DNA of 64,000 nt from Bugula neritina (taxonomy: Eukaryota > Bryozoa > Gymnolaemata > Cheilostomatida > Bugulidae), in the NCBI GenBank assembly GCA_964035545.1, contig OZ037767.1, positions 13,449,301 through 13,513,300 of the forward strand, given 5' to 3'. The first letter of the stretch is position 1. Each line of letters begins with the position of its first letter. A program made the translations under genes and the position numbers. This document shows, in pieces, positions 20,368 through 33,300 of the stretch. Under the pieces are notes generated by a model. The model did no database searches. It was not told where the DNA came from and was given only the letters and a program-made list of their open reading frames with translations.

Positions 20368-23300
20368 TTAGTACAACCATGACCAGTCTACAATGTTGTG
20401 AGGATTAAATTAGAGTAGAACAATAAGATGGTACTTATAAACTTATCAAACAGCTGCAGGCTATATAGATCTAGTAACAAAGTGCTATGTATAAGTAAAT
20501 CTATAGATTATATTAACAATATAGTAGAGGTACATAGTATAGAGTCTTACCATCAGTGGTAGTTGGAATGGGTGTGGTGGTTGGTACAGGATTATCTACA
20601 GAAAAAATGATATGAATTATTTGTTAATATTTAATTATAGTCTAATTTACTGAATAGTTTGTAATTTGAACCAGCTGTGACAGAATTAATCAAACATCAG
20701 CCAAGAATAAAAGCCATGGCATGTTAAGTTGAGATTCTAAAACATCGCTTGTTTGCACCAATATTTTATAGATTATATACTTATCAATTTCACCTTTGAT
20801 CAGTTTAGAAAGTTTGATTAATTTTGACATAAACATTATATAAGTATGAATTAATGATAACACGTGAAGGGCCTATATTGAATGGTAACTCACTTGTTGG
20901 GCAGATGGCAGTAGGAGAGGATCTGGTAAAGCTGCATCCTCCAGAAGTTCCATCACTTGACACCTGAAAAACATTATCAGTGTTATAACTTCTTGATCAT
21001 TGAACAATGGAATTTCGGTGTTGAATGAGGATAGAGCAAAGCTTCGCCATTGATTCAGGAGGTGCAGCTACAATATAAGTATTATTGAGAACGACTCACC
21101 TTGATGTAGAAGCAATCATCTGGTATTGGTACAGCAGAGCTGGAGACCAGGTGAGTGCTGTTGACTCTCTCCAGAGAAATTGTGTCAAACACTGTACCAT
21201 CTAATCCCTCTATATCCAGAGTGTTGAAAATTGCAGCAGCTGAAGGTTCTGATACCTCAACGTAGACAATAGCCTTTGCTTCTGTAAAATTAACAGACAT
21301 TATTGTGAGAAAACAGCAAGGAAAGTACATTAAATGGTAGGTAGAAATTTATCATATATTTGTATACACTGCAGCTAGAAGATACGGTAGACTTACCAGT
21401 GGATGGAGTCTTTTCAATTAGACCACCTTGTAAAAAGGATGGCACAATTCCAAGAGTACTTCTGGCTGAAAATAGTGTAGTAATAATACTGTCAGTTTCA
21501 CTTTTGAAACTGCAATGAATGATGCATGGTGAATGATGCTGTGTGCATAGTTTTGTCATTTATAGTCTTTTAACATACAAGAAGATCAATGCATAACTGG
21601 GTTCAGTTTTGACAATTATTCAACTAAATTAAATTATGTTACCTGATATTTTCAAAGTATGATCAGCAGATGATGAGAAGGAGACAGAGTAAGTCCCAGC
21701 TGTAGGACTTACAATCTTCTTGACTTTAACACTTCCGATGTTAACAATGTTTACATATGCAGATGTTGGCAGTGGTGAACCTTTTAACAAAACATTAGAG
21801 AGATAGAAATTACACATGGTCAAATACTTGGGTTTTGTTGCTTAAAATTCTTTTAAGCTTTTCAAAATAAGAACTAAATTTCTTAGTATATATTTTGAAA
21901 GGATACTATGTTTTAACTTACCAGTAGAATCATGGAGACTCAGTACAGCAGATGGTCCAATCAGAGAGACTACTACATCATGTACAGAAGGATCAACACA
22001 GAAAGAGTGGAGATTGGTTTCTCCAGCTACAGGATTGTAGATTGACTCAAGAACCAGATCTCTATCTCCATCATCAGTGATGTTAGCAGCAGCTTTCTCA
22101 ATTATAATGTCAACTATCTGAAGCACAATACAATTACACTTTATACTAGATATAGGGGCTTCAACTTGAATTGCCTCTTAGATAATGAATTGTAAATCAA
22201 ATACAGCCATTATCCAAAAGCATATCAACTTTCTATGACTCTAAAAATGCTTCATTTATCAACTCACTGCTGCTACTTCACTTTTGCTGACTCTATAAAC
22301 TTCCCCTCCTGTCACACAAGCCAACTTGTCATAGATATCACCGGTGACACACGCATGATCAGCATCAGTTGTGGCACGTCGAAATCTCCACCCACTGCTC
22401 TGTCCACTGCTGGCAAGTTGCCCAACTGCTCGCCTTTTTCTAGTAGTTCCACACGTACCGGTGAGTATAGGAAACACCTACAATTAATGGTCAGAAAAGT
22501 TCTATTTCGAGTACAACATAGTCAGTTGGAAACTAGAAACAAACTATCGATACATAGATGCAGAGATATTTCCAACTTGTTCGGTAGATCTCAAAGGAGT
22601 ATTTTGATGTTATTTAAAGTGTATTTACCCGACAACCAGTAGACAAGGCCAGACGTCTAGCTGTAGGTCCAAGAGTTGGTCCATCTTTGGCAGATGCATC
22701 TGAGAAGAAATAGAGATGAGATTTTGGTTTGGCTGCTTCTATACCGGCTATGATACCAGTAGTTGCCAGCTCAGGACAATCACCTCCTCCCTGTAATTAC
22801 ATCATTTCCTGTTTGTAAAATGACTCATTCAACTACTGCTACTGCTATATATGGATATATAATTCTTTTCTTCAGAAGACATTTTGACAGTTCAGTCACT
22901 CAAACTAACGACTAATCCACAAAAAGCATACAAATGTGTTCAGTTTCTGTTTCTAACTGGCACATTCCATCAATAGTATAATGTACTTATACTATCACTC
23001 ATTTTGAATGATGTTGTATTAGACAAAAGCTATATCACAAAAACCAAACTCATATGTATATTATGAGAAGATTGCGGTAAGTATGCATGGGCAATAACAA
23101 TGTAGTATGAAATATAGATGAAATAAATCCACGGTTCTAATTATAATTTATAGTAAGGCACCCGTCATTATTTTAAAAACTCAGTCTACTTACAGTCACT
23201 GTTATGTTATTAAGAATGAAATTTCTTGCAGCATTAGCATCTTCTGTTGCAAATACAGGTCCAGTGGCTGAAACATACAGTACACATTATATAACACACT

Positions 23301-23878
23301 ACAGTACACACTGCAGTGCACATTACAGTAAACACTACAGTAAACACTACAGTACACAAAAATTAGCACTATGATATATAGATGACTATACAACTTACTT
23401 GGATCATTAAACAGAGAGATGACATAATGATCATATGTGTTTCCTGCAGCTGCCTTTTCAAACAGTTCTGCAGATTTAATTCTCACCTGAAAATATAAAT
23501 ATACTCATTAAGGATTTTCTAATAGAATAGTTACGTTGTTATTAAATTCGTGAAACTTGCAGCATGTTTTTGAAAACCAGGAAAAGTTATTTTTTAATTT
23601 AAATAAATTAATTTAAATAAATTAATTTAATCGAGAAAGCTTCTTATTGCAAGCACAATTTTTTTAATCATGTTTTAACAATAACTGATTCAATCATATT
23701 TATTGTTACAGTTTAAAGTAACTATAAAACAACTCACAGCAGCGATGTCATTGCCCATAGATCCGGTATTGTCTATTATCAAACCTATTGAAATACCACA
23801 TCTCACTGGTGCAGGTAGAAATACCAATAGAGCAGCACAAGCAACTGCTAAGCACATTGCTTTTGAATTCATTCCCAT
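20368..23878 (-). CDS. Gene B: secreted hemicentin-N-terminus-like vWA protein
   Basis: Exons in transcript order are 23738-23879 (ATG at 23876-23878), 23399-23486, 23194-23267, 22629-22790, 22268-22477, 21922-22117, 21643-21780, 21397-21465, 21100-21281, 20894-20963, 20551-20595 and 20368-20387 (stop at 20368-20370). All borders are GT..AG and the 464-codon frame is uninterrupted. The protein has a hydrophobic signal peptide, D36-x-T38-x-S40 of the MIDAS, the GGGDCPE motif, S-D-A-S-A-K-D with the late MIDAS aspartate, and the hemicentin-type region after the vWA. The introns are compact, without large insertions. Its closest relative in the window is gene C, in opposite orientation. Extracellular, metal-dependent ligand binding is the likely role by family resemblance. 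Confidence 0.87.
23277..23357. repeat. 12-bp minisatellite in gene B intron 3
   Basis: A short array of ACAGTACACACT/ACAGTAAACACT units beside exon 4, at the position equivalent to that in the other copies; the shortest array of the six. Confidence 0.75.
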
Positions 23879-24244
23879 TCTAAAATAAGAAGACTATTGG
23901 CTGTGTTTTAAACTGCATAGCAACATTATAATATTGTCAATAACCAATAATAAATATAAATACTTCAATCACAAAACTCTGTGTGACTTTAAATGCTGTA
24001 CAAAAATAGTGATGCTTAAAATTGAATTTTGCTAAATATGATAACTTATTTTACAATATATTATTTGAAATTTTATGAATTAAATATAAATTTATTTGCA
24101 GACTAAAGTTTCTAACAGATGTGAAACAGAGTATGACAATTAAACATGTTCACTCTTAACTCAGTTACATATAAACTATAACAATAAGTCACATTATATA
24201 CTATTATATTAACAATATATAAAGACAAGTAGTGGTAAACTCAC

Positions 24245-24356
24245 ATGTTAGTATGATATGTTGAAACTTCTATCAGAATATTGTTCTTCGGTTTACTTCC
24301 ACTGATTTGATATTCTCACCAGTAACCAAGAGTTTATATACCTGCAGTCAGCCAAT
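24245..24356 (-). promoter_or_regulatory. Core promoter and non-coding exon 1 of gene B
   Basis: A CCAAT box at 24352-24356, TATATAAA (TTTATATA on plus, 24333-24340) and the conserved leader up to the donor at 24245. Total length is 112 bases, as in all copies. Confidence 0.8.
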
Positions 24357-24612
24357 CAGCAATCAGCATGCAGGAACGAGGAACTAGGCTATTACATTCA
24401 AAGGGAAATACAAGGCATTGATCAAATATAGTTAGTGAAGCGTGTGAGGTTAGAAACAATATGTTTACTGAAACACTGCATGAGTGGTAGCTGAATTGTG
24501 CAACACGTTGTTTACTGAGTAATTGAAGAAACATTTTTCAGTGGGTTATTTATAGATTATCTGCTCAGACGTTTGGAAATAGATTTGTTAACCAGCAAGA
24601 ACAAATCATCAA

Positions 24613-24819
24613 TGAATAACTTATCACATGTTGTAATAAGTGTTCACATTTTACTTCTTAGATGTCATGTTTTTAATGGATAAAAACTTAGCAGCAATTT
24701 CTTCCGTTATTGGTTAGAGATGCTGCAGAATCTATGCTTGTATTGCTGAGGAAACTTTTGTTTAGGACCCAATATATATATATAATTTTAGCATACATGG
24801 GTTTTCAAACATATTTATA
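24613..24819. other. Start of B-C spacer
   Basis: Sequence between the inverted arms; no gene recognised. Confidence 0.4.
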
Positions 24820-24932
24820 CACGCACACATGCACACACACACCCACCACACACATGAACACACACGCACACACACCCACCACACACATGAACACACACAC
24901 ACACACATTCACAACACACACAAACGCACAAA
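24820..24932. repeat. CA-rich compound microsatellite
   Basis: Interrupted (CA)n with a repeated unit CACACCCACCACACACATGAA occurring twice. Confidence 0.8.
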
Positions 24933-27759
24933 CAATGGTGCCTGCATGGAGAAATGAACGTAACATAATGGGCACAGTTTCATATCTTCATTTAAGAAGA
25001 AATAGGTAATATTTTGTATCAAAATATCAAAATATACCCATGTAATGTGTAAAAGGTGTGTAAATTCATGCCATGGTGCTAAAAATGCTTCACCATGCCG
25101 TCATAACTGCTTTGCCTATCAATTTGAATGTTTGCCATTGTTAAAAAGCTCTCATTCCTGAGAATAAGGCGGCAGTGTTATAATAGGACCCAATAGTGTT
25201 GTCACTGTTTATTCACTCTATTATTATAGTGAATACTGAAATAACAATAAACAACTCTATTGCATACTCTGTGTAAATATGCACAATACAATACCACACT
25301 CATGTGTTTTTATTCAAAATAAGATTGATGATGGAGCTGAGTAAGAGGCATAACAATGCAAAAATACTTACCCAAGAACTAAAACATTGCATGCATGTTT
25401 TGTGAATATGCAAAATAAAAGGTTGAATGTTGCAACATGTTTCAACAATTATCCCTGTAATTCAACAGTTTGGAGATTCAGTATCTGAAGGTTTTTGTGT
25501 ACACACAAAGCTATATAATGTAAATAATTTAATTTTCTATACTATAATATAAAAACATGCAATGTCCAAAAACAGGAATTTAAGGTCATAGTTTTAAGTT
25601 TTCACATGATGAATGATCAAAAAATATTTTTAAAAATAATTTCTTTGCAACTGTTAAATGAGTTAAATGTTAGGCTGTCTTTAAAGCAATATTTTACCAG
25701 AATTTTTTTTAAAAAGTATTTAAGTTACTTTTCTTATACCAAAATTGACTTCAAATGTGCTGCATCTTCTTCTGCTTTTTTTACACCAACACTTTCAATT
25801 CTTAAATGCAAAATTTATATTCATACAATTGTAATACCAATAAGCTAAGAGCTGAGCCCCAGTGCCAATATTTCATAGCAGATCACAGAGGTGTCTGATT
25901 TCAAATCGTTGAATAAAAAAGATTATTTCATTGCACAATTTGTACAGCAATTTTTCATTCTGTAAAACTAAATTCAAGTTCCATGCTTGTGCAGTTACGG
26001 TGCTTTGGGATATTTTTTACATATCTTGAACTGGAATGCCTATAGCTCTTGAATAATTATTATAATTATTTTATAGCCACAACTGAGAGATAGATTTTGA
26101 GCACATTTTAGTAGAATCAAGTTTTCCAGCAATTTTTGAGATATTTTTACAAGTAATTTGACCTTGAACTTTGAACAGTGGCACAATTTTTAGAAACTCC
26201 TGGTGTTCCAAAAATAAGCACTTCAAAACTTGGCAGATTGAAGACTGGGAAACTGAAATTATTCAATGAATCCAATCACTATTTGAATGTGGGCTACTTT
26301 AAAAAAGTCAGTCTCAATAATAATTTTCTTGAAAACTTTTTTAATCATTTTTAAATGCTTCTTACTGAGCAATTAGCATTTAACTCTTCATGTTAGGCAA
26401 GCTGTTCATATTCTGAAAGTCTATTTGCTTTGAACAATTGAATATAGTTGAACTTACATTTGCTATACTCTGTGTTATTCATTAGAACCTTATTCATACA
26501 GAAGTTTGGCCATTGATCAAGGTCTACTGATACGGCTCACTGTGCTATAAAGTAATGATTGTCTCATATGTTGTAGAGGTTGCTATGACGACATGCTATA
26601 AATAAAATGGTGTAGGGTGGATATTGAACTCATCATGTTCTTGTTTGTTTATGGTTTGAATGCGCAAGGCTGCCTTTTTTGTAGCTGTCATCGTGGAGCT
26701 ATTTTCTGCTTGTTTTTAACCACAGAATTTAGTATTTTGATCAGATTTGTTAGCAAATTAACTAAAAGGATGTACATGTATCAGTTACTTTGCTGATTAC
26801 AATGATTGTGTGTAAATACTTATATGAGCATATATTATGAAATAATTATTTTTAGCACAGCTCAAGCCTTTTTGTATCACTTAGGAGCAGTAGTGGAGAA
26901 AGTTAGATAGCCTCAGTTCTTTAATTTGATTATTAAATTTTGGTTTGGGGCGCAGATTGAAGTTCTTGGGAGAACATAACTTTTTATGCTGCATTTCTAA
27001 TCTAAAACACAGGCTTTTCCCAACATTTCCATTACTCCACTTACCTCTTGTGTATGCAGCCATGCAGAATATTGATAGAAGAAGATATTACTCTGTTGTA
27101 TAGACGTATGAAAAGTTATCAATGATTCAATTTCCTTTGTTTAATGATTTTATTCTTGATAAAAACGTTATCAAAGGTTGCCTAGTGCAGTTCCATCCTA
27201 ACAATATGTAGCAACTGATTTACAATTTTTATTTATTGTATCAAGTTTAGCAGCGACTGCACAATCTTTTCTTAAAAGTACCAACATATTGTGAATGTCA
27301 TATGTAAATCACAGCAGTTTACGATAAGCACATTGCTGTAGTTTAAATTATTGAGTTTTGTTAAAGAATGCCATTTTCACGGCACACATGGCGACGTTTT
27401 CCTATATGATTATTAATATTAACATTATTCAATACTTTGCATGTACTGTTTTCTTAGAATGTTAGTTATTTAAATTGTGCCCTGACTTGCTTATATATAA
27501 ATTAGCAGGCTAGACAAATCATATTGGAGAGGAGAGATAACATAATTCTAATCTACTATATAATGTATATAAAGATTTTGCTATTGCTAAATAATATAAC
27601 AGTCTTGGTGACATATTTTTCTTCTAGTAAAAAAATTTGTGCTTTTGACATTTTAGCTTTTAATAACTTGAAAGCTGTAGATACTGAGTATTAAACATTA
27701 TAATTTCTCATGTATACAGTACTTTCACAAGAATTATAAATTAAGCAATTTTACTACTT
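24933..27759. other. B-C spacer, nothing recognised
   Basis: AT-rich sequence. The open frames present (for example 25606-25848) have no recognisable domain or codon character and are probably chance. Confidence 0.45.
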
Positions 27760-27827
27760 GAATATTCAATTGATTACAGCAGCAATATTTATATATAAAT
27801 ATTGCTGCTGTAATCAATTAAATGTTC
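27760..27827. repeat. 68-bp near-perfect palindrome
   Basis: The centre lies between 27793 and 27794. Each 34-base arm reads G-AATATTCAATTGATTACAG... outward to inward, with only two mismatches between the arms. There is essentially no loop, so it would form a cruciform or a long hairpin. Confidence 0.85.
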
Positions 27828-28380
27828 AAAAAAAGCATAAAATTCTGATAAAAATTTGACCAAATGTTGATGTCTATAGAGACAGCTAATCACGCTGCTG
27901 AGGTTTAGTTACAAACAATAAGTTTCTATTGCAAGTGTTTAGACTGAATAAATAAACATGTTTGTTGATGCTTTTACTTGTACCTCTCCTAACTCTTTTT
28001 ATGTAATGTTTTGCTAACCAATGTTTGTTATTTTAAAGCATAAAACAATTCACAGCATTTTTACAACTTATTTTTCATTGCATTTAGATTTATTTCCTGA
28101 ATAAACTTATTTAGTAACGTGGAAAAAATAAAATACCTTGCCTACAAACTTACAAATCTTAGACTAAGGTAAATATTTGTACTTGAGGTGAAAATCTCAG
28201 TCTAAATTAAAAATCACAATTTATTTTTCATATTAAAAGCAATATTGTAAGAAGGTGATTATATTTCATAGAAATGTATCATGTAAGCTGGCTGTTGAAT
28301 AAAATAATTAGAAACTTATATTATTTTGCCCAAAATGTGTTGAACTATACAAAGTACACTATACATTGACTACTTACATG
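27828..28380. other. B-C spacer, nothing recognised
   Basis: AT-rich non-coding sequence. Confidence 0.4.
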
Positions 28381-28384
28381 CATT

Positions 28385-29395
28385 AAATAATATACAGGAT
28401 ATGTTCGCCAAAACACGGAATAATACACAACATATTTAGCAATAGTATTTCGCATTCAACTTTCATTCATAACTATCACATAATAAACATTACTGTTATC
28501 AAAGTTGAATCATGATTGAGAAATAAGTACATGTTTACTAAGCCCTTCTCAGAATTACCATCACCAGCTTTTTAGTTTATTATTTTAGCAGCTGAACAGG
28601 TTCTAGAGTCACCAGCATGTTTGGATGTCAACAGTGGTTGTAATTTAGAGGTCTTTGCTGCTTGTGTTCAAAAACAAAAGTTATTTTCATCACCATGTTT
28701 AGTTCCTGTTAGTATGCATTGCCAAGGTTAGCTGCTGTGACATATCACAGCTTCAAAGTATATAACTTCCTTTTTAACCTTACATAAACTATACACACCA
28801 CACCATACTAAAACTATGGCCTTAATGAGTTATTATAGAACATTTACTACTGAGCTTGACTACTGCAGAAGTTTTAGATACTTTCACACCTCACCAATTT
28901 TCTAGGCACAAGTAGCTCAAATTCCAACAGCATATGGTATATAGTGTATTATAGTGCATTATATGGTGCATAGTATATAATATATGTTATATAATATACA
29001 CTATATGTCAAATATGCAGTGTACAGTGTATAGTATATATAGTATATATATAGTGCAAGATGCATTGTAGTGTACAGTACATAACATATAGTCTACAATA
29101 TGTAGTATATATAGTATATATGTATTACAGACAGTAAAGAGTGTATAGTATATAGTATATGGTATACAGTGTACAGTATATAGTAATATATAGTGTAATA
29201 TATAACATAAAATATAGTATAATATAGTATGTTGCATAGTATATATATAGTATATAGCATACAGCTATAGTGTAGCAAATAGTATATATTATATATATAG
29301 TATACAGTATATATAGCATATAATATAATATAGTTTAGTATATAGTATAATATAGTATATATAAGAAACGCTTAGTAAACAATAGCACAAACTGT
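28385..29395 (+). repeat. Upstream intergenic repeat, copy before gene C
   Basis: This starts with ATAATATACAGGATAT and ends in an irregular tract of TATAG/GTATA words (about 28930-29365). The same module precedes genes D (35400), E (45440) and F (55460). It is not seen upstream of A or B. Confidence 0.65.
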
Positions 29396-29841
29396 GACAG
29401 CAAACCTAAGAAACATGCATACTTTATGAAATCATACACAAAAAATACTAAAGAACTTAAGCTATGGAGATTTCTCCACAGCTGCACGTGAGTCTACAGA
29501 GTTTTGGAACTTTTATCACATAAATTGGCCTCTAAGAAGTGAAAGCCATCTTATGCACTCTTATTATAGGACACCTGGTAAGTTCATCATTGTTGAGTCT
29601 TGCTGGTTAACAAATCTATTTCCAAACGTCTGAGCAGATAATCTATAAATGACCAACTGAATAATGTTTCTTCAATTACTCAGTAAACAACCTGTTGCAC
29701 AATTCAGCTACCACTCATGCAGTGTTTCAGTAAACATATTGTTTCTAACCTCACACGCTTCACTAACTATATTTGATCAATGCCTTGTATTTCCCTTTGA
29801 ATGTAATAGCCTAGTTCCTCTTTCCTGCATGCTGATTGCTG

Positions 29842-29953
29842 ATTGGCTGATTACAAGTATATAAACTCTTGGTTACTGGTGAGAATATCAAATCAGTTGA
29901 AGTGAACCGAAGAACAATATTCTGATAGAAGTTTCAACATATCATACTAACAT
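29842..29953 (+). promoter_or_regulatory. Core promoter and non-coding exon 1 of gene C
   Basis: ATTGG (inverted CCAAT) at 29842-29846, TATATAAA at 29858-29865, start expected near 29888, and donor GTGAGT from 29954. Length is 112 bases. Confidence 0.8.
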
Positions 29954-30320
29954 GTGAGTTTACCATTACTTGTCTTTATATCTTGTTAATATAATAGTAT
30001 ATATGTGACTTATTGTAGTAGTTTATATGTAACTGAGTTGATAGTGAACCTGTTTAATTGTTATACTCTGTTTCACATCTGTTAGAAACTTCCGTCTGCA
30101 AATAAATTTATATTTAATTCATAAAATTTCAAATTCTATTGTAAAATAAGTTATCATACTTAGCAAAATTCAATTTTAAGCATCAATATTTTTGTAGAGC
30201 GTTTAAAGTCACACAGAGTTTTGTGATTGAAGTATTTATATTTATTATTGGTTATTGACAATATTATAATGTTGCTATATATGCAGTTTAAAACACAGCC
30301 AATAGTCTTCTTGTTTCAGA

Positions 30321-33300
30321 ATGGGAATGATTTCAAAAACAATGTGCTTAGCAGTCGCTTGTGCTGTTCTATTGGTATTTCTACCTGCACCAGTGAGATG
30401 TGGTATTTCAATAGGTTTGATAATAGACAATACCGGATCTATGGGCAATGACATCGCTGCTGTGAGTTGTTTTATAGTTACTTTAAACTGTAACAATAAA
30501 TATGATTGAATCAGTTATTGTTAAAACATGATTAAAAAAGTTGTGCTAGCAATAGGAAGCTTTCTTGATTAAATTAACTTATTTAAATTAATTTATTTAA
30601 ATTAAAAAATAACTTTTCCTGGTTTTCAAAAACATGCTGCAAGTTTCACGAATTTAATAACAACGTAACTATTCTATTAGAAAATCCTTAATAAGTATAT
30701 TTATATTTTCAGGTGAGAATTAAATCTGCTGAACTGTTTGAAAAGGCAGCTGCAGGAAACACATATGATCATTATGTCATCTCTCTGTTTAATGATCCAA
30801 GTAAGTTGCATAGTTGTCTATATATCATAGTGCTAATTTTTGTGTACTGTAGTGTTTACTGTAGTGTTTACTGTAGTGTTTACTGTAGTGTTTACTGTAA
30901 TGTGTACTGCAGTGTGTACTCTAATGTCTATGCTGTAGGGTGTACAGTAGTGTGTACTGTAATTTGTAATGTAGTTTGTATACTGCATAGCATGTGGTGT
31001 ACTACAGTGCTTAATATAATGTGTACTGTAGTGTGTACTGTAATGTGTACTGTAGTGTATACTGCAGTGTGTACTGTTGTAGTGTGTTATATAATGTGCA
31101 CTGTATGTTTCAGCCACTGGACCTGTATTTGCAACAGCAGATGCTAATGCTGCAAGAAATTTCATTCTTAATAACATAACAGTGACTGTAAGTAGACTAA
31201 GTTTTTAAAATAATGACGGGTGCCTTACTATTTATAATTAGAACCGTGGATTTATTCCATCTACTGTATATTTCATACTACATTGTTATTTCGCATGCAT
31301 ACTTACAGCAATATACTCATAATATACATATGAGTTTGGTTTTTGTGATACAGCTTTTGTCTAATACAACATCATAATTCAAAATGAGTGATAGTATAAG
31401 TATATTATACTATTGATGGAATGTGCCAGTTAAAAAAACAGAAACTGAACACATTTGTATGCTTTTTGTGGATTAGTCGTTAGTTTGAGTGACTGAACTG
31501 TCAAAATGTCTTCTGAGGAAAAGAACTATATCCATATATTGTCGTCTGCTGCAGTAGTTGAATGAGTCATATTACAAACAGGAAATGATGTAATTACAGG
31601 GAGGAGGTGATTGTCCTGAGCTGGCAACTACTGGTATCATAGCCGGTATAGAAGCAGCCAAACCCAAATCTCATCTCTATTTCTTCTCAGATGCATCTGC
31701 CAAAGATGGACCGACTCTTGGACCTACAGCTAGACGCCTCGCCTTGTCTACTGGTTGTCGGGTAAATACATTTTGAATGACCTTGAAATACTCTCCTGAG
31801 ATCTACTAAGTAAATTGGCTGTAGCACCATTATAGTTGAAAATATCTCTTCATCTATGTATCGATAGTTTGTTTCTAGTTTTCAACTGACTATATGTTGT
31901 ACTCAAAATAGAACTTTTCTGAATGTTGATTGTAGGTGTTTCCTATACTCACCGGTACATGTGGAACTACTAGGAAAAGACGAGCAATTGGACAACTTGC
32001 CAGCAGCGGACAGAGCAGTGGGTGGAGATTTCGACGTGCCACAACTGATGCTGATCATGCATGTGTTACTGGTGATATTTATGACAAGTTGGCTTGTGTG
32101 ACCGGAGGAGAAGTTTATAGAGTCAGCAAAAGTGAAGTGGCAGCAGTGAGTTGATAAATAAAATATTTAGTTGTAGGAAGTCAATAATTGTCAATAACAA
32201 TCGTAATAATTTTAATAATTTTTTATCTAAGAGATGTTTAGCAACATCTAAAAAGCATGCAAATTGAAGCTTCTACATCTGCCATAAGGTTCTTTATCGT
32301 GCTACAGATAGTTGACATTATAATTGAGAAAGCTGCTGCTAATATCACTGATGATGGAGATAGAGATCTGGTTCTTGAGTCAATCTACAATCCTGTAGCT
32401 GGTGAAACCAATCTCCACTCTTTCTGTGTTGATCCTTCTGTGCGTGATGTGGTAGTCTCCTTGATTGGATCATCTGCAGTACTGAGTCTCCATGATTCTA
32501 CTGGTAAGTTCAAACATTGTATCCTCTCAAAATATATACTAAGATATTTAGTTCTGATTTTGAAAAGCTTAAAAAAATTTTGAGCAACAGAACCCAAGTA
32601 TGTGACCATGTGTAATTTCTATCTCTCTAATGTTTTGTTAATAGGTTCACTACTGCCAACATCTGCATATGTAGACATTGTTAACATCGGAAGTGTTAAA
32701 GTCAAGAAGATTGTAAGTCCTACAGCTGGAACTTACTCCGTCTCGTTCTCATCATCTGCTGATCATACCTTGAAAATATCAGGTAATGGAAGTGAATTTT
32801 GTTGAATAATTTCTAAGGATGGCATAAAAATGGAAAACAGGTTTATTCTAATTCTTTTGTTTTAGAAGACTGTAAACAGCATAATCATGCACAAAACCGA
32901 AACCTTCAGTTATTCATTGCAATTTCAAAGTAAAACCGACAGTATTTTCATTGCACATTTTTACATACATGCATCCTCTACAATTTCTTTATTGTATTTT
33001 TTTCAAATTTTAGCCAGAAGTACTCTTGGGATTACACCGTTCTTTTTACAAGGGGGTATAATTGAAAAGACTCCATCCACTGGTACGTCTATACCATATG
33101 TTTTAATTATATGCAAATACGTGATACAATCCCACAAACCATTTTTGTGTATTTTCGTCTCAAAAACTTGTTTGTTAATTTTACAGAAGCAAAGGCTGTT
33201 GTCTACGTTGAGGTATCAGAATCTTCAGCTGCTGCAGTTTTCAACACTCTGGATGTGGAGGGATTAGATGGTACAGTGTTTGACACAATTTCTCTGGAGA

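Larger units (their letters stand above)
19980..24612 (-). repeat. Left arm of a large inverted duplication (gene B unit)
   Basis: The gene B unit matches, in inverted orientation, the gene C unit at about 29585-34450. Similarity covers exons, introns and 5' flanks. The outer 5' boundary is sharp: the sequence around 24571-24600 (...GTTTGGAAATAGATTTGTTAACC...) reappears as its complement at about 29605-29635. Confidence 0.8.

Noticed and set aside
24334-24534. 66-residue ORF mirrored at 29664-29864
   Set aside because: The similarity reflects the inverted duplication of promoter flanks; it overlaps the CCAAT/TATA block and is not coding.
25606-25848. 80-residue ORF in the B-C spacer
   Set aside because: No domain, no splice or promoter context; probably chance in AT-rich DNA.
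29001-29319. Tyr/Ile/Leu-rich ORFs resembling membrane proteins
   Set aside because: They arise from TATAG-rich intergenic tracts, likewise at 35908-36245 and 45883-46505; no homolog-like pattern.
30838-31108. CRISPR-like spaced repeats in intron 3
   Set aside because: The units are 12 bp, contiguous and degenerate, without unique spacers, in a spliced animal gene.
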